From Sisyra terminalis (taxonomy: Eukaryota > Arthropoda > Insecta > Neuroptera > Sisyridae): a stretch of DNA of 64,000 nt. The translations under genes and the position numbers were made by a program. Positions within the stretch are counted from its first letter, which is position 1. Each line of letters opens with the position of its first letter. The stretch lies in assembly GCA_958496175.1 (NCBI GenBank), contig OY292276.1, positions 50,357,080 through 50,421,079 on the forward strand, read 5' to 3'. Below the pieces are notes generated by a model. The model did not search any database and had not been told where the DNA came from. It saw only the letters and a program-made list of their open reading frames with translations. This document shows positions 1 through 11,442 of the stretch, in pieces.

Positions 1-587
1 AGGTTTTTCCAACGCTTTTCAAAGATTCAGGCCAGTTTAAAAGTCAAACTTTTATTCGGCAATAGAAGCCAAACTATAATCTAAAGTACAAATAACATGT
101 TATGATATTCTTGACATAATCATTTTCTTGATTTTTAACTCAAATGATGAGGAATAGTGACCTCTGTCAAGTTAGCACCCAACTTTTACAAATTAAAATT
201 TTAAATATATTTTTAAATTGCCTTTTGTTTGTACTTGATTGTACTGAAAAAATTTTCGTTTGTACCTCAACCGAAAAAAAGTTATTAAATTTTTAAAATC
301 GATAGCCCCCCATTGTTAGATTTTTCAAAAAATTTAACGGCCATAGATAGGCCTTGACACGTAGAGGATTATACCGAAAAAAATTTGTTTCTAACTTTAA
401 CCCAAAAAAAGTTATGAGTGATTTGGTGAATGTACTTATTCCACTGTTCAATTTTATAACGATTGTTATGTTTTTTTAACTGAAGTATAAACAATATTTA
501 TTGTAGTGCAATTTGGGTGTTAGTACATAGACACATATCCTAAAAAAATTTCCTTCTAATTTGATCCAAACAATAGTAACAACGGTT
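1..587. repeat. Degenerate repeat array related to the foldback and to the 18-20 kb tandem repeat
   Basis: Motifs of the type ACC(G)AAAAAAA followed by CTAACTTTAACCCAA recur near 262, 369 and 538 and again inside the adjacent foldback. The stretch from about 303 (GCCCCCCATTGTT, a GACGG/AACGG motif, GATTATACCGAAAA, AAAGTTATG) lines up in the same order with 18480-18610 and 19548-19650 of the tandem repeat further right. No coding potential was seen. Confidence 0.5.
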
Positions 588-1309
588 TTTGTAAATGTAA
601 ATAGACTCTAATTACTTCATTGTTGAAATCATTGCAAAAACGGCCATAATTTTGAATCTATTCAGGTACAAACGATTTTTTTTTGCGGATTCTCCCGGAT
701 GCTGGTCTCTAGTTGATGGTATCAGTTGATTTTTCATTTGTACCTCAACCGGAAAGAAAATAGAGTTTTCCGGGTACTACGGATTTTCCTTGGAAGATTT
801 TCCAAATCCAAAAGCAGTACAATCTAGCTACGGAGGCGCTGAGGATTGTACCGAAAACATTATCCTTCTAACTTTATTCCAACGGTAGTTTTAAAGGATA
901 TAGTACGGATATAGTAAAGGATATAGTAATTAGACTCTAATTACTTTATTGAAGTTTAAACAAAGAAGTAATGAGAGTCAAACTACTCATACAAAAGTCT
1001 TTATAACTGCCGTCGCAATAGAGTTAGAAGGATAATTTTTTCGCTACAATCCTCAACGCCACAGTAGCTAGATTGTACCTAGATTGTAACTCTTGGATTT
1101 GGAAAATCTCTCAAGGAAAATCCGTAGTAGCCGGAAAACTATATTCTTTCCGGTTGAGGTACAAACGAAAATTCAACCGGTACCTTCAACTAGAGACCAG
1201 CACCCGGGAGAATCCGCAAAAAAAATCGTTTATACCTGAATAGATTCAAAATTATGGCCGTTTTTGCAATTTCAACAATGAAGTAATTAGAGTCTATTGC
1301 ATTTACAAA
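588..1309. repeat. Foldback element, ~300-bp inverted arms
   Basis: Left arm 588-~895 and right arm ~1003-1309 are reverse complements with scattered mismatches and small indels. Shared landmarks include the outer AGACTCTAATTACTTCATTG, CTGGTCTCTAGTTGA, TACCTCAACCGG and the inner TTATCCTTCTAACT. The ~107-bp spacer repeats a GGATATAGTA motif and again carries AGACTCTAATTACTT. No target duplication was identified. The 1-587 flank contains diverged pieces of the same sequence family (ACCGAAAAAAA..., CTTCTAAT...), so the foldback sits in a degenerate array rather than in unique DNA. Confidence 0.8.
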
Positions 1310-1439
1310 GTGCATTTGGATTGGACAGTAGATCATTACAAGTGGTCACCAAATGCAAAAAAGTTTTTAAGAATAGTTAAATACGCTAAGATTTATCTAT
1401 GATTATGTAATATAAACGATAATTAAATAAATATAAACA

Positions 1440-1560
1440 ATAAAAGTAATGCAAACAATAAATAAAATAAAACATTGCTAAATTGTTTAGTCTACTACAT
1501 CCTGAATTATCCTTTATATTACATATTGATTGAAATCGGCAATAATGGAAATCTAAGATT
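1440..1560. repeat. Repeat fragment shared with 34240-34320
   Basis: The string TTTAGTCTACTACATCCTGA near 1486 and the following TATCCTTTATATTACA... GAAAT..AATGGAAATC match 34259-34325 with few changes. The second copy abuts an inverted element carrying hammerhead-like cores, so this may be flanking sequence of the same retroelement family. The open frame here is not recognised as a gene. Confidence 0.45.
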
Positions 1561-1832
1561 ATATTACATATCTTCGCTAAAATATATGCACAATGGCTAT
1601 TATCAAAGGCAAGTATTGTATATAGGGATAAATAGAAATCTTTTTATCAACAAATTCCAAAAAAATGTTTTTCTTCATCACAATCTAATACTGACAGGTA
1701 GTAAGAATCAAAGCGACCATTTGTGATTAAAATAAATTCCAATATCAGAAAAAGTCTCCAACCAACCCAAATTTCCTATAAAACTTCTTAAAACTTTAAT
1801 TAATCGAAAGTAGAAATATGCTTCAAATATTA

Positions 1833-2777
1833 TCTATTATTATAAACAGGAAAGATTTGATTGTTTGTTTGCTTTGAATAGTCTCCGAAACTACTTGACC
1901 GATTTGAAAAATTTTTTCACTGTTGGGAAGCTACACTATTTCCGGTGAACATAGGTTATATTAAATTTTCAAAAAAAATAAGGATCCATACTAAAACTCC
2001 AATAATGTAACCCAAGGTCTGAAAAAATTACCAAAAAACATTCTTTTATCGCGTGCGCTGCGAAAACTATTGGTTATAGAACAAAATAATGTAATACGAT
2101 TTTGCAGAACATATAATTATCTACAAAAAATAGAGCGACAGCATATGTCTAACTATTATAGTTATGTCACAATAAGTGTTTTTTCATTTTAAAAAATATA
2201 TATAAATGCCACCGTTATAAAAGCTCTTTTATTTATACTTTGGGATTAATCCTTATCAAAATTAATGACTTCATATTTAAGTTTCAATACTATAATATAA
2301 CTTTTTGAGTTATTCAATTTGAACATTCCATTCGAAAGATATCACAAGTTTAAAAATGTAAGTTATTTGAAAAATGTCGCATGGTCACCGCAGTTTACTT
2401 ATAATTAAGACCAACTTTATTGAACTTGGCGATATTTTTTATTTATGTATAGATGCTGATTGGTTTACAGATTATTTGGTCTACGGTAGGTATACCTACC
2501 GTAGCTATACGCAATAGACATACTCTTTATTTATAGATATTTATAAATATTTTTTGAAAATTAATTGATTATTACATAGAACAATTTTATTCTTTGCAAC
2601 AGTTTATTAAATGTGTCTTTTTAAAGTTGACAAAATAGTGTTTTTAAGTATGATTATGTTTTTCGTAAAAGAAATAAGAAAAATAAAAATTTTCATATAC
2701 CACTACAAATGGCAAATTTGAAAAGAAAACATAATCTACACTTACGTTACGCAGACGAAGTTGCGGGGATCAGCTAG
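1833..2777 (+). mobile_element. Helitron-like non-autonomous element, copy 1
   Basis: It begins TCTATTATTATAAA and ends GGGGATCAGCTAG, inserted precisely between A (1832) and T (2778), with no target duplication. This is the Helitron signature (5' TC, 3' CTAG, AT target). A short CGCA...TGCG hairpin lies just before the terminus. The element is about 95% like 41595-42537 by eye and shares both ends with the inverted copy at 11443-12999. It has no Rep/helicase coding. Inside, at 2481-2504, is a perfect 24-bp palindrome with half-site CTACGGTAGGTA. Confidence 0.82.
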
Positions 2778-5480
2778 TTATGGTATAAAATGTGATATTC
2801 AGAGATTTTGATTAGTAATCAATTGATTTTTACTACCGAAATTTACATGCTAGATGTCAAAAGGTTGATGATATTGGAGATGATTATATCATTGATTGAT
2901 AATTAAAACTTGTGTCAAACTTATGTGATTTAATAATATGTTTAAAAACAACATTATTTTCGGGTTTCCTATTTAATTTTTTTTTATAAATTATCGAAAG
3001 ATTAAAAGATATAACACTTAACTTTTGTTGATGAATGATACTAGTAGAAACATATCTTTTTTTCTGATCAAGAAATCCTAAAAATCCATAAATCCATGAT
3101 CGAAACTTAAGATCTATAAATTTATTTGAACAGTTGATACTTATTGTATTACTTTAATAATACAACAGTAGCGAAATTTAACAAAGGTAAAGTAATAATA
3201 CCTACTTAGTTACTTAAGTACTTAAGTACTTCCCCACTTTTAAGTACCTACTTACTTATGATTACAAAAATGATATTCAATTAACTTTAATATCAAAGTG
3301 CAGAACTGTTTTCCCATATTTTTTTTCATTTTGTGTTGGTTATTAGATACTGCTTACATACCTACGTAATAAATACGGCCATGGCAAAATTTTAATAAAA
3401 AAACATTTATTTGAAAATCCTTAACAGTAGAAACAAAATTTATTACTACATTTATGATTGTATAGTTGGAATTTTCAATAGTCAACATATCGACATATTA
3501 AAGCAATGAACATTTTGAACATATTGAGATTAAAAGTACATAAAGCAAACATAGCTTATATATGTTCAAGCACTAATTCCTGTATTTTATATACACCAAT
3601 TCATATCAAAGTACTATGTAAGATAAATTCCAAAAATAGAATTGGCATATTCAGGAAATATATGGTTCAAGAGTCAAAATATATTTCAATTGAAACAAAT
3701 TATAACTTTAACATTTTAGCAATTAAAACTCTACTGTTAATTTCTCAAACATTTATGAAAATAATTAATTATAAAATAATATGTAGATCTCCTATTTTAC
3801 TGTAAGTACCTTAAATTAATTCCATATCAACAAATATTAGAAGCCGGTTGACTTAGAACATTTATAGTTAATTAATCCACCGAATTTATGGAACTTAAAG
3901 TTTAGAAGCATTTAATTTGTTAGCGAAGTATTATAATATCCAATCTAAATTCCTATCTTAATTTGAAACTTCCGACTAATTTCTAATTCTATTATTTAGT
4001 TCTCTGGTTTAAGAACGAAATGTGGAGGATAAGCGCTTATACACATCTAGATTTATTGTGTGAATACAATGAGGAATTATTCAAATATGAAAAAAAATAA
4101 GATATATTATTACAAAAGCAGTCTTTGTTGCACGACTTCATTATATAACAAGAAAAATGTCACGAATTCACACATTTTAAATGTCAGAGCTGATTTATAT
4201 AGTGGCGGTAAGTCGATTATAATCCTTTCAAAGAAGATGTATGACTGCTTAGGTGAAAAACTTGTGAAAATTGTGAATAAATTTTGCTTTCCGTGTATGT
4301 AGGATGGTCAGATTTTTGGGGCTTCTGTTTTGTTTGTTGAAAAATAATTATTTTTAGTAAATAAATTTAAATAAAACGCAAAATTTTAGAGAAATATAAT
4401 ATCCCTATTCACGTTAAACTGATACCAATTACACGTGAAATAAGATTACGTTTCAAATCTGCTTATTGTTTTCCGTATTAGAATATTGATATACCATTTA
4501 ATTATTGTTCTTTTGCTAATTTTTCTGTTTTAAAAGTAAAAATTGTTTAGTTTAGAATTCAAATGAAAAATTATAAGAAAAAAGAATCAAATCTTTGGCA
4601 CGTTTTCTATATTTAAGAGAAAAAACCGGGGACACTTGCAAATTTCAAATTTGCGAATTTGAAAAATTCGTATGCTTCTTAAGAATTTTAAATGTTATGC
4701 ACAACATATGCTACAAATAATAAGATCTTATGATGAAAATATTAAAAAATAAAAGCAAAAATTTCACTATTATTATGTAGAAACAATTATTTGATATATG
4801 ACTCGTTTATTTTAGTTTATTTATAAGGACGGTCTATATAGTGATTCTTCTTGTAACTAGAACAAAGTATGTTAATTATTTAACTGCTAAGTTTTCAGAA
4901 ATTACTGATTTCATTTTAGTTGTTAACAAAAACGCCAATTATTCCCTCTTCCTTAGTATCTTATGTTCCTATGGTTAAAAATGATAATACCATAGGGATT
5001 GTTCTTGAAATGGACTTAACTCTTTTTCAAAATAAACGGTTCAAATAATTCCTTGTATTTTCCCAAAAAATGTGAAAAATTCGAATCAGTCAGTAACTAT
5101 GAAAACGATAATGATGCGTAATTTAAAGGTTAAATTTTCAAATTTTACTTGTTTTTAATTATGAAATATTTATGAGTAAAAAACTGCCCTAAGTTCTTGG
5201 GGCACCATTTTTTTTTATTTATAGCCTACGGTGATCAGCGGCCTAGACTATATGCACCTTTGATATAGTTACATGAGAAAGTGTTTTCTATTAAATATAA
5301 ACAATATAAGATTATGTTAGTACAGTCGTGGAAGTGAAACTTATTAGTAAACTTCCCAAAAAGTACGTAAATTTTTTAATTTATTGATAGAGTAGGTCCC
5401 AAACATGATTTCAATCAAAAAATCCATCACCAGGAAGCACTCTCCAAATAGAATTTTAAAAAAAAAATAATTGTTATTAT
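2778..5480. other. AT-rich non-coding stretch
   Basis: There is no recognisable gene. Short open frames near 3506-3805 and 4060-4302 give low-complexity Ile/Asn/Lys-rich peptides without domains or plausible start context. The only local structure is a TACTTAAGTACTTAAGTACTT cluster near 3205-3260. From about 5390 onward the sequence is a diverged copy of 14930-15230. Confidence 0.5.
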
Positions 5481-5885
5481 ATTTTAGTTCTCCTGAAGAA
5501 GTTGGAAATAAATACCAACGAAACGTTGAGATGATTTGAAAATTTAACGTCTTATTATTTGAGTCCAAGTTCCCAAGAACATTATTAATTATTAATTATT
5601 TACCACACCATGGATGAGAGCAACCAGGATTTTAAAAAAAAAATATTTCCTCATTATAACTTTAAACCATGCTACAAATAAGATATTTTATAATCAAAAT
5701 GAAAGTTGAGGATGTTTTTTACAAAAGAGCTTCTTTAATAATTTCGTATATGTGTCATAGTTATCCTGAAAATGATGGTTGAAAACATACAAAAATTTAC
5801 ATTTTCAAAAATCGTGTTACGTCATTGTTGATATTTCTGAAAATTATTGGCATTGTAGGGAAAATCAGGAGCCTAATGATGTATT
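5390..5885. repeat. Diverged dispersed repeat (partners at ~14,930-15,130 and ~16,040-16,110)
   Basis: Landmarks ACATGATTTCAA, ATC.(A/G)TTACCA.GAAGC..., TCATTATAACTTTAAACC..GCTACAAATAA and ATCAAAATGAAAG recur in the same order at 14955-15095. A further part (5815-5885) matches 16039-16110 in inverted orientation, around CAATAATTTTCAGAAATATC. The copies are too decayed to classify; the right half of 5390-5560 holds a hammerhead-like core. Confidence 0.55.
5489..5532 (+). ncRNA. Hammerhead-ribozyme-like core (solo)
   Basis: The order is TCTC-CTGAAGA-A-GTTGG-loop-CCAAC-GAAA-CGTT-GAGA. The conserved CUGANGA and GAAA boxes are present. Stem II is a perfect 5-bp pair (GTTGG/CCAAC) around a 9-nt loop, and stem I pairs TCTC with GAGA. 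Stem III would be only the self-complementary ACGT, which in short retroelement hammerheads suggests activity as a dimer. There is one extra A between the first box and stem II compared with the textbook core. Activity is inferred, not shown. Confidence 0.45.
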
Positions 5886-6700
5886 TGATATTTTGATATT
5901 AGATATTGCCGTGTTAATAGTATTGAGGGCTTCGACCCCCGTTGAAGAAGGAATGTATTTTCTCAAATTGGGAAAGGATAAATAAAACAGGAACATTTTT
6001 GGACCCAAAAGTATGGATTATATACCGTTTTGTAAAGAAAATGTTATAATTTTACATTCTATGTCCAGCTATGATACGATTTTCTGTTTTTTGAACAACA
6101 TTGTTGCAAAACTTAACTGTCGAATAATTTACCACCTGAAAACATGGTTCATAAGTTATAATGGATATTTTTTTTTTCTGCAAAGTAAATTGGGGTGAAG
6201 AGAATTGAGTTAAGATTTTTGAGTTGAAATCAATTGGGGACCTAATCTATCAATAAATAAAAATAAGATATCTTCAATATCTTTTTCATTAATACATATG
6301 CTTGAACAACTGTAACGTCTAATAACATTAAAATATAGATATGCACCATTGATACATTTGCAATTGTTTTACATATAAATTATAATTGGTATGAGATGTA
6401 AACAATGAAATAAGATACTTATGCTGACCTATGCTTTTAACAAAAAATACTAACACAACATCCATTGAAATTTCAAATTAAATCAATGCCTCAAAATATA
6501 AAGGAGGGAAATATATCGTCTGTCTTTTTTTTTTGATTTTCTATTTGCAGCTCCAAATAAGCTTCTTATTTTAAGACCCTTTCTACTAAATTTGAGCTAG
6601 GAAATACTCATACAAATTCAATCGAATATCCTTTATGATAGCTAGAAAAACCCAGTCAACCAAGTAGCTAAAAGAGTACATACTGAACTGTGATAGTCCT

Positions 6701-6903
6701 TTTAAAATACAACATAGAAAAATCAAAAATATAAGAGTCTGAAATTTATAAGTAAATTTAGTATTTCAATCGTTAAATTATCCAAAATTTAAAAAAAAAA
6801 ACTATATTATTTTGGAATACAACGCAGAAAAATCAAAAATATAAGACTTTGAAATTTATAAGTAAATTTAATATTTCAATTATTAAACAATTCAAAATTT
6901 TAA
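6701..6903. repeat. 110-bp tandem duplication (2 copies)
   Basis: A unit starting ..AATACAACATAGAAAAATC at 6706 repeats at 6816 as AATACAACGCAGAAAAATC, followed in both by AAAAATATAAGA and GAAATTTATAAGTAAATTTA. The offset is 110 bp and the copies differ at a modest number of positions. There is no coding content. Confidence 0.75.
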
Positions 6904-7029
6904 AAATCCTTATTATGTGATGATAATAGGCAGCAAAACTTAATCTAAAACTATTAGATGGTTAATAAAATTTTGACTAAGATTTTGTTCTCAGTTTGTA
7001 TGCAGTAGGAGAAATAATTTGGACCTATA

Positions 7030-8283
7030 TATTATTTATTATAGTCGCTGGATATTCTCAATTACATATTAGTTATTTCATAAACAAATTAGGTTTCCTA
7101 ACTCTGCAGTCCTACCACTGGTACGTTTACAGAAAAACATGGAAGCTTGAAGTAGTGAAGAGAAGATGTAGAACAATATTAATAGAGATAAAGGATGCAA
7201 TTTAAATGAATGTCGAAAAAGGTGAAAATCACGTCAAAGAAGTATACTTTAATGCCAGATAATAATAGGGAACAGTTCTTTTATAATATGTACAGAAAAA
7301 TATTATTTTGGACATCTATGTATGAAAAAAATGCAACATTAGTTATTTAACAGCATTAAAATTTGATTTACAGCTATATAATGTAAAATTATTTTAAATA
7401 TGAACAACATCATCTAAATATTACCTCTAATAAGTTGGTAAAAAATATTAGATTTGCAATTTACCCACCAATTTAAAAGTCAAACTAAAAAGGATAAATT
7501 GATATTGATATACTTAACAAATTTATTATTGTATAATTAACAAACAAATTGATTTTACAAACGTGCAATAATAAATAAACTTTAGTAAAGGGAGCAGCAC
7601 TTTTCGTAGAAAAGTGGAAAAAAACAGTTCCGGAATTTATTAATTATTTCAAAACACTACGTGGCTAAAATCATATCAAAATTAGTTCGATGGTACAGCA
7701 TCAGGATATCTAAGTACAAACAATGGGATTGAATCTATCAATTTCATAATTAAAAAAGAATACACTTTAAAAGATCGTTTATGGGTTTCTCAATTTTTAT
7801 ATAAATTAAATGATTTACTAAATAAATGATCTATGGACAGAAATCCAGAACTGCAATGCTATAAATTTGTTTCTGTGAAACCAACAGTTACTTTAAAAGA
7901 ATGGAGCGAATCATATCATTGGGCATTGCAAAACAAGAAAATAATAAAAGTGGATAATATATAATATGTATGTCTTCAAATTCGAGTTATAAAAGTATAA
8001 CTTCAGAATTGATAACCAAATATATTATTGAGGACTGGGAAACTTTTGAAGATTTAAAACAGATTTTTATGGCACTTGTGCGTTTAATATAGACGCTGAT
8101 ATTAGTAAATGGAATTGCATGTATCCAATATTTCAAATAAAATATAAGTGCAACGATACATTGGGTCTTATAATCCTTATTAAAAAAAAATAAGTCCCTG
8201 AGGAAGCTAAATGTATTCCTTTAGAGATAAAACGTTAAAATGGGCACTCATTAAAAGCAAAGAAAGCATTAATTATTCAATAA
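7030..8283 (+). pseudogene. Decayed MULE-type transposase (FLYWCH-like, core, SWIM-like remnants)
   Basis: Conceptual translation in shifting frames reads as an insect MULE transposase. Around 7588-7675 is LFVEKWKKTVPEFINYFKTL; around 7690-7960 are STNNGIESINFIIKKEYTLK and then DRLWVSQFLYKLNDLL, typical of the C-terminal half. Around 8110-8283 a ruined SWIM region (C..P.. then KYKCNDTLGL) is followed by VPEEAKCIPLEIKR and LKAKKALIIQ. An upstream piece (7085-7240) with W..Y.K.W, RRCRTILIEIKDAI and GENHV may be a remnant of the N-terminal FLYWCH zinc finger. Frameshifts and stops (for example TAA near 7668, TGA near 7828) exclude function. Terminal repeats were not found. Confidence 0.65.
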
Positions 8284-8565
8284 ATTTACTTATTTGACCC
8301 TAAAATATACGCTACTTAAAGATTTTAATTCTATTATGTACATGTTTGCATTGTCATTTTATACTTAGGTAATTTATGCGTCTATTTGATCTATCTTGGA
8401 GTTAAATGTTTAAATCTCGCGAAATCACTTATTTAAAAAATTAAATACCTGGCGTTAATTATCATATTTTAATGTGCACTTATATATACCCCTAAAGATA
8501 AATGGATGCATATTTTCCTTGCATTCGTAAATACTTTAAGGAGGATTATGAAAAAGGATTTAATT

Positions 8566-9485
8566 TAGGGGTGTTCGAATATTCGAATTTTCGAATTATT
8601 CGAGTCGAATCGAATTCGAATTATTTGATTCGAATTTCGAATCGAATATTCGAATAATTCGAAAAAAAAATTCTTTAATAATTTCTTTGCTAGTAAATTA
8701 TTTTATTTTATAAAAGTAAGAATATAACATTAATACATTATGTTTCGACTAGACTTCACAAAATTTCAAAAAAAAAAATAATAATTTTAAAAGTTATGGC
8801 TGTTTGTTCAAAACTATCTTTTTTGACTTGGTGATCACTGTAATTCAAAAACCGTTCGGTAGATTTCAATGAAATTTATACAGTTTTTGAAAAACATGAA
8901 AAACTAGTGCCTGATCGAAGGATTATTTTTTTTTTAATTTCGATTTTCTTATAAACAATTAACAGTTGGTTTTTTCCCGAAAATTCGGAAAAAAAATTCC
9001 TGAGGCCGCCATTTTATTAATTTTTTTAAAAAAAAAACTTCGATCAGGCACTAGATTATCTATTAATAAAACTATTTTTTTCTATCCGATTAATTTTTGA
9101 TGAATCTCCAAGGATTTGTGATGATCACCACAAGGGACTTCTGGAGAATCTGGGTCCACACAAACAGCCATAACTTTTAAAATTATTGATTTTTTTTTTT
9201 TTGAAATTTGTGAAGTCAAGTCAAAACATAACGTATTAATGCTGTATTCTTACTTTTGTAAAATAAAATAATTTACTAGCAAAAAAAAATTATTAAAAAA
9301 TATCATTTTTTCATGCTTCTGACTACCCCTAACCCCTTAAGTCGAATATAACTGAAAAAAGAAACTTTTCTATCGATATTGATTAATTTGGTGATAGAAA
9401 ATTATTATTTGAATAATTCGAATTATTCGAATATTCAAACTATTCGAATATTCGATTCGATTCGAATGATATTCGCACACCTCTA
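8566..9485. mobile_element. Foldback hAT-like element rich in TTCGAA, 8-bp TSD
   Basis: The element starts TAGGGGTGTTCGAATATTCG and ends ..ATATTCGCACACCTCTA. It is flanked by the perfect 8-bp duplication ATTTAATT (8558-8565 and 9486-9493). Almost the entire length folds on itself. The outer arms are runs of TTCGAA/ATTCG. The next arms share TTTACTAGCAAA, TTTTGTAAAATAAAAT-like segments and a CAGCCATAACTTTTAAAA/TTTTAAAAGTTATGGCTG pair. The inner arms share GTGCCTGATCGAAG (8910) and CTTCGATCAGGCAC (9041). There is no transposase. The duplication length points to hAT mobilisation. Confidence 0.85.
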
Positions 9486-10957
9486 ATTTAATTGCAAACT
9501 CAGACCTTTTGAAAATGCATGCTTTACAGAATTTGGTAGGTATGTGGTTTCAATAATTGGGGGCCAAAAAAAGCCACAAGTTCAAATTTTTGGTGATTGT
9601 TGGCGAAAAAGTATTCAGAGACTCTTGTTTGTAGAAAATTTGAACTTGAAAACTACCACGAATAAAGTAGAAAAGTTTGAATGATTTTTGATAGAAAACA
9701 GTGGAAATTTATTTTCACCCCTAATATAATTATGAGATAGTCTCTAGGGAAGCTTATCTTCGTGGGAGGACAATATTTGGTGATAGGTAATCTTTAACAA
9801 GCAGGAAATTTATCTCTTTCTCTTGACAAACAGATGGTACTGCGCAAATTTGAGAAAAAGCTTTTTGTTTTTCCCAAAAAATTGCAACAAGCACTAACTT
9901 CATTGTATTATTAGAATACAATTGAATTGGAAATAGTAAAACCAAGTTATATTTCATCAAACAAAATTATTTTCTTAACAATTTGTACATTTTCATTGGA
10001 TCGCAATTTTTATTGGCTTTATTTCACCAAAATTGAAATGAGCAATTCTTAATTCGTACATATGGTATTCCTCACTTAAGCGGAATTGAGCATATTTTTA
10101 AATTTATACTTTCATTAAAGCATTGGCCTTGACTTTATTGAAACGTTAAGTGTCGTTAAAAAGTATCGTTATATTGAAAACTAAATGGAACGGTTATTTC
10201 TAAATTATCCTTTTAATCAAGACATTAAAGAGCACAAAAGGCCATTACAGAATTCAATATCAATCCGAGAGCAATTCTTTTCTCCATTCAAATGAAACTT
10301 TGCTTTAATTTGCTTATTATCTCCAATCGGCCGTAATTGATTGACGATGATCCAAACTCGTCCAATACTTTGGCTATTGGCCAAGTGATTTTTCAACCGA
10401 AGAATTCAACTTCTTGAATTAAATATTTCCTCTGTAAAATATTATACTTGTATGTGTGTTTTCAAATTCCTTGAAAGTTGAATTGTATTAATGAGATTTG
10501 AAATTTTTATAGGATTTACTTTGGGTGTTTGCTGTATGCTTGAGCCACCACCTGAACTTCTCACTAATTTATTTTTTAGGGGTTGTATAACCTTTGAGTT
10601 TCATATGGTGAATTATTTTCCGTTTTCTTTTAAGTTTAAGGCCAACGAAAAGGTTATATTTCATTGACAAGGATTAATGAGATTATTTTCTAATTGAATC
10701 GTTACGTGCTTTCTTTCCAACTTCTCCACTGGAAACAACATTGTCATATTTACATTTTTTTTTTCGTTAATATATTGATTTCTACTTTTATTCTTTTACT
10801 CAAAAGCAAGCTTTACACGCCAATTTGGTTGTAGGTACAATAAATAGATGATAAGATTCAGATCTCAGCTTTTATATTTTTTAAATAAGAAGAAAATTCA
10901 GGTTATTTAAGGTCGTTTTGTTTTTTATTTTTTATTTAATATTTTTATTATTCAATT

Positions 10958-10997
10958 AGGCTACGTTTCGTTACTAATCGTAACTTCCTCAGGCTTC
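10958..10997 (-). ncRNA. Hammerhead-like core in left arm
   Basis: Read on the minus strand: GAAGC-CTGAGGA-A-GTTAC(GATTA)GTAAC-GAAA-CGTA-GCC. Both conserved boxes are intact and stem II is a perfect 5-bp pair; stem I keeps two pairs. The partner in the right arm (plus strand near 13101) has lost a base in the first box (CTGAGA), so only this arm keeps a complete core. Confidence 0.4.
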
Positions 10998-11442
10998 TAT
11001 AACAAATTAATAATTTTAATAATGTTAAAAAATTTTAAATAAAGAGAAAGTTAATTACAAACGTAATATTAGTGAAATGATTCACATATTTTTAAATAAT
11101 ACCGTAAATTTTAGAACAGACACAGAAAATTTAAGTGGGATATATTCTAATTTGCTTTATAAATTTAAAAAAAATAGTGTAAAAAAAGTTTAAATTGGTG
11201 GACCTATGTTTGAATAACGCGCGGTTGGATGTTAGTTGGGCTCATTAGGCGGCACTGAATTTACATGTAATGTGTAATTATTTAATTTTTATTTATTTAT
11301 TGAATTTAAATTAAAAATATTATTTTTGTGAATCAAGGTATTTTATAATTTAATTTTATTATTATATATTTAATTATTTATAACAATATCTCTTAAAATA
11401 TTTGTCATATTTTGAAATTTTGAGTTAGTTATTATTATTTAA

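Noticed and set aside
3506..4302. Open frames of 99 and 80 codons
   Set aside because: AT-rich composition with Ile/Asn/Lys-rich peptides, no recognisable domain and no splice partners; expected by chance in this base composition.
8195..8245. CCTGAGGAAGC...AAAACGTT resembling another hammerhead-like core
   Set aside because: The translation VPEEAKCIPLEIKR is the expected C-terminal end of the MULE transposase at that place, so the likeness is accidental; the GAAA box is also not intact.
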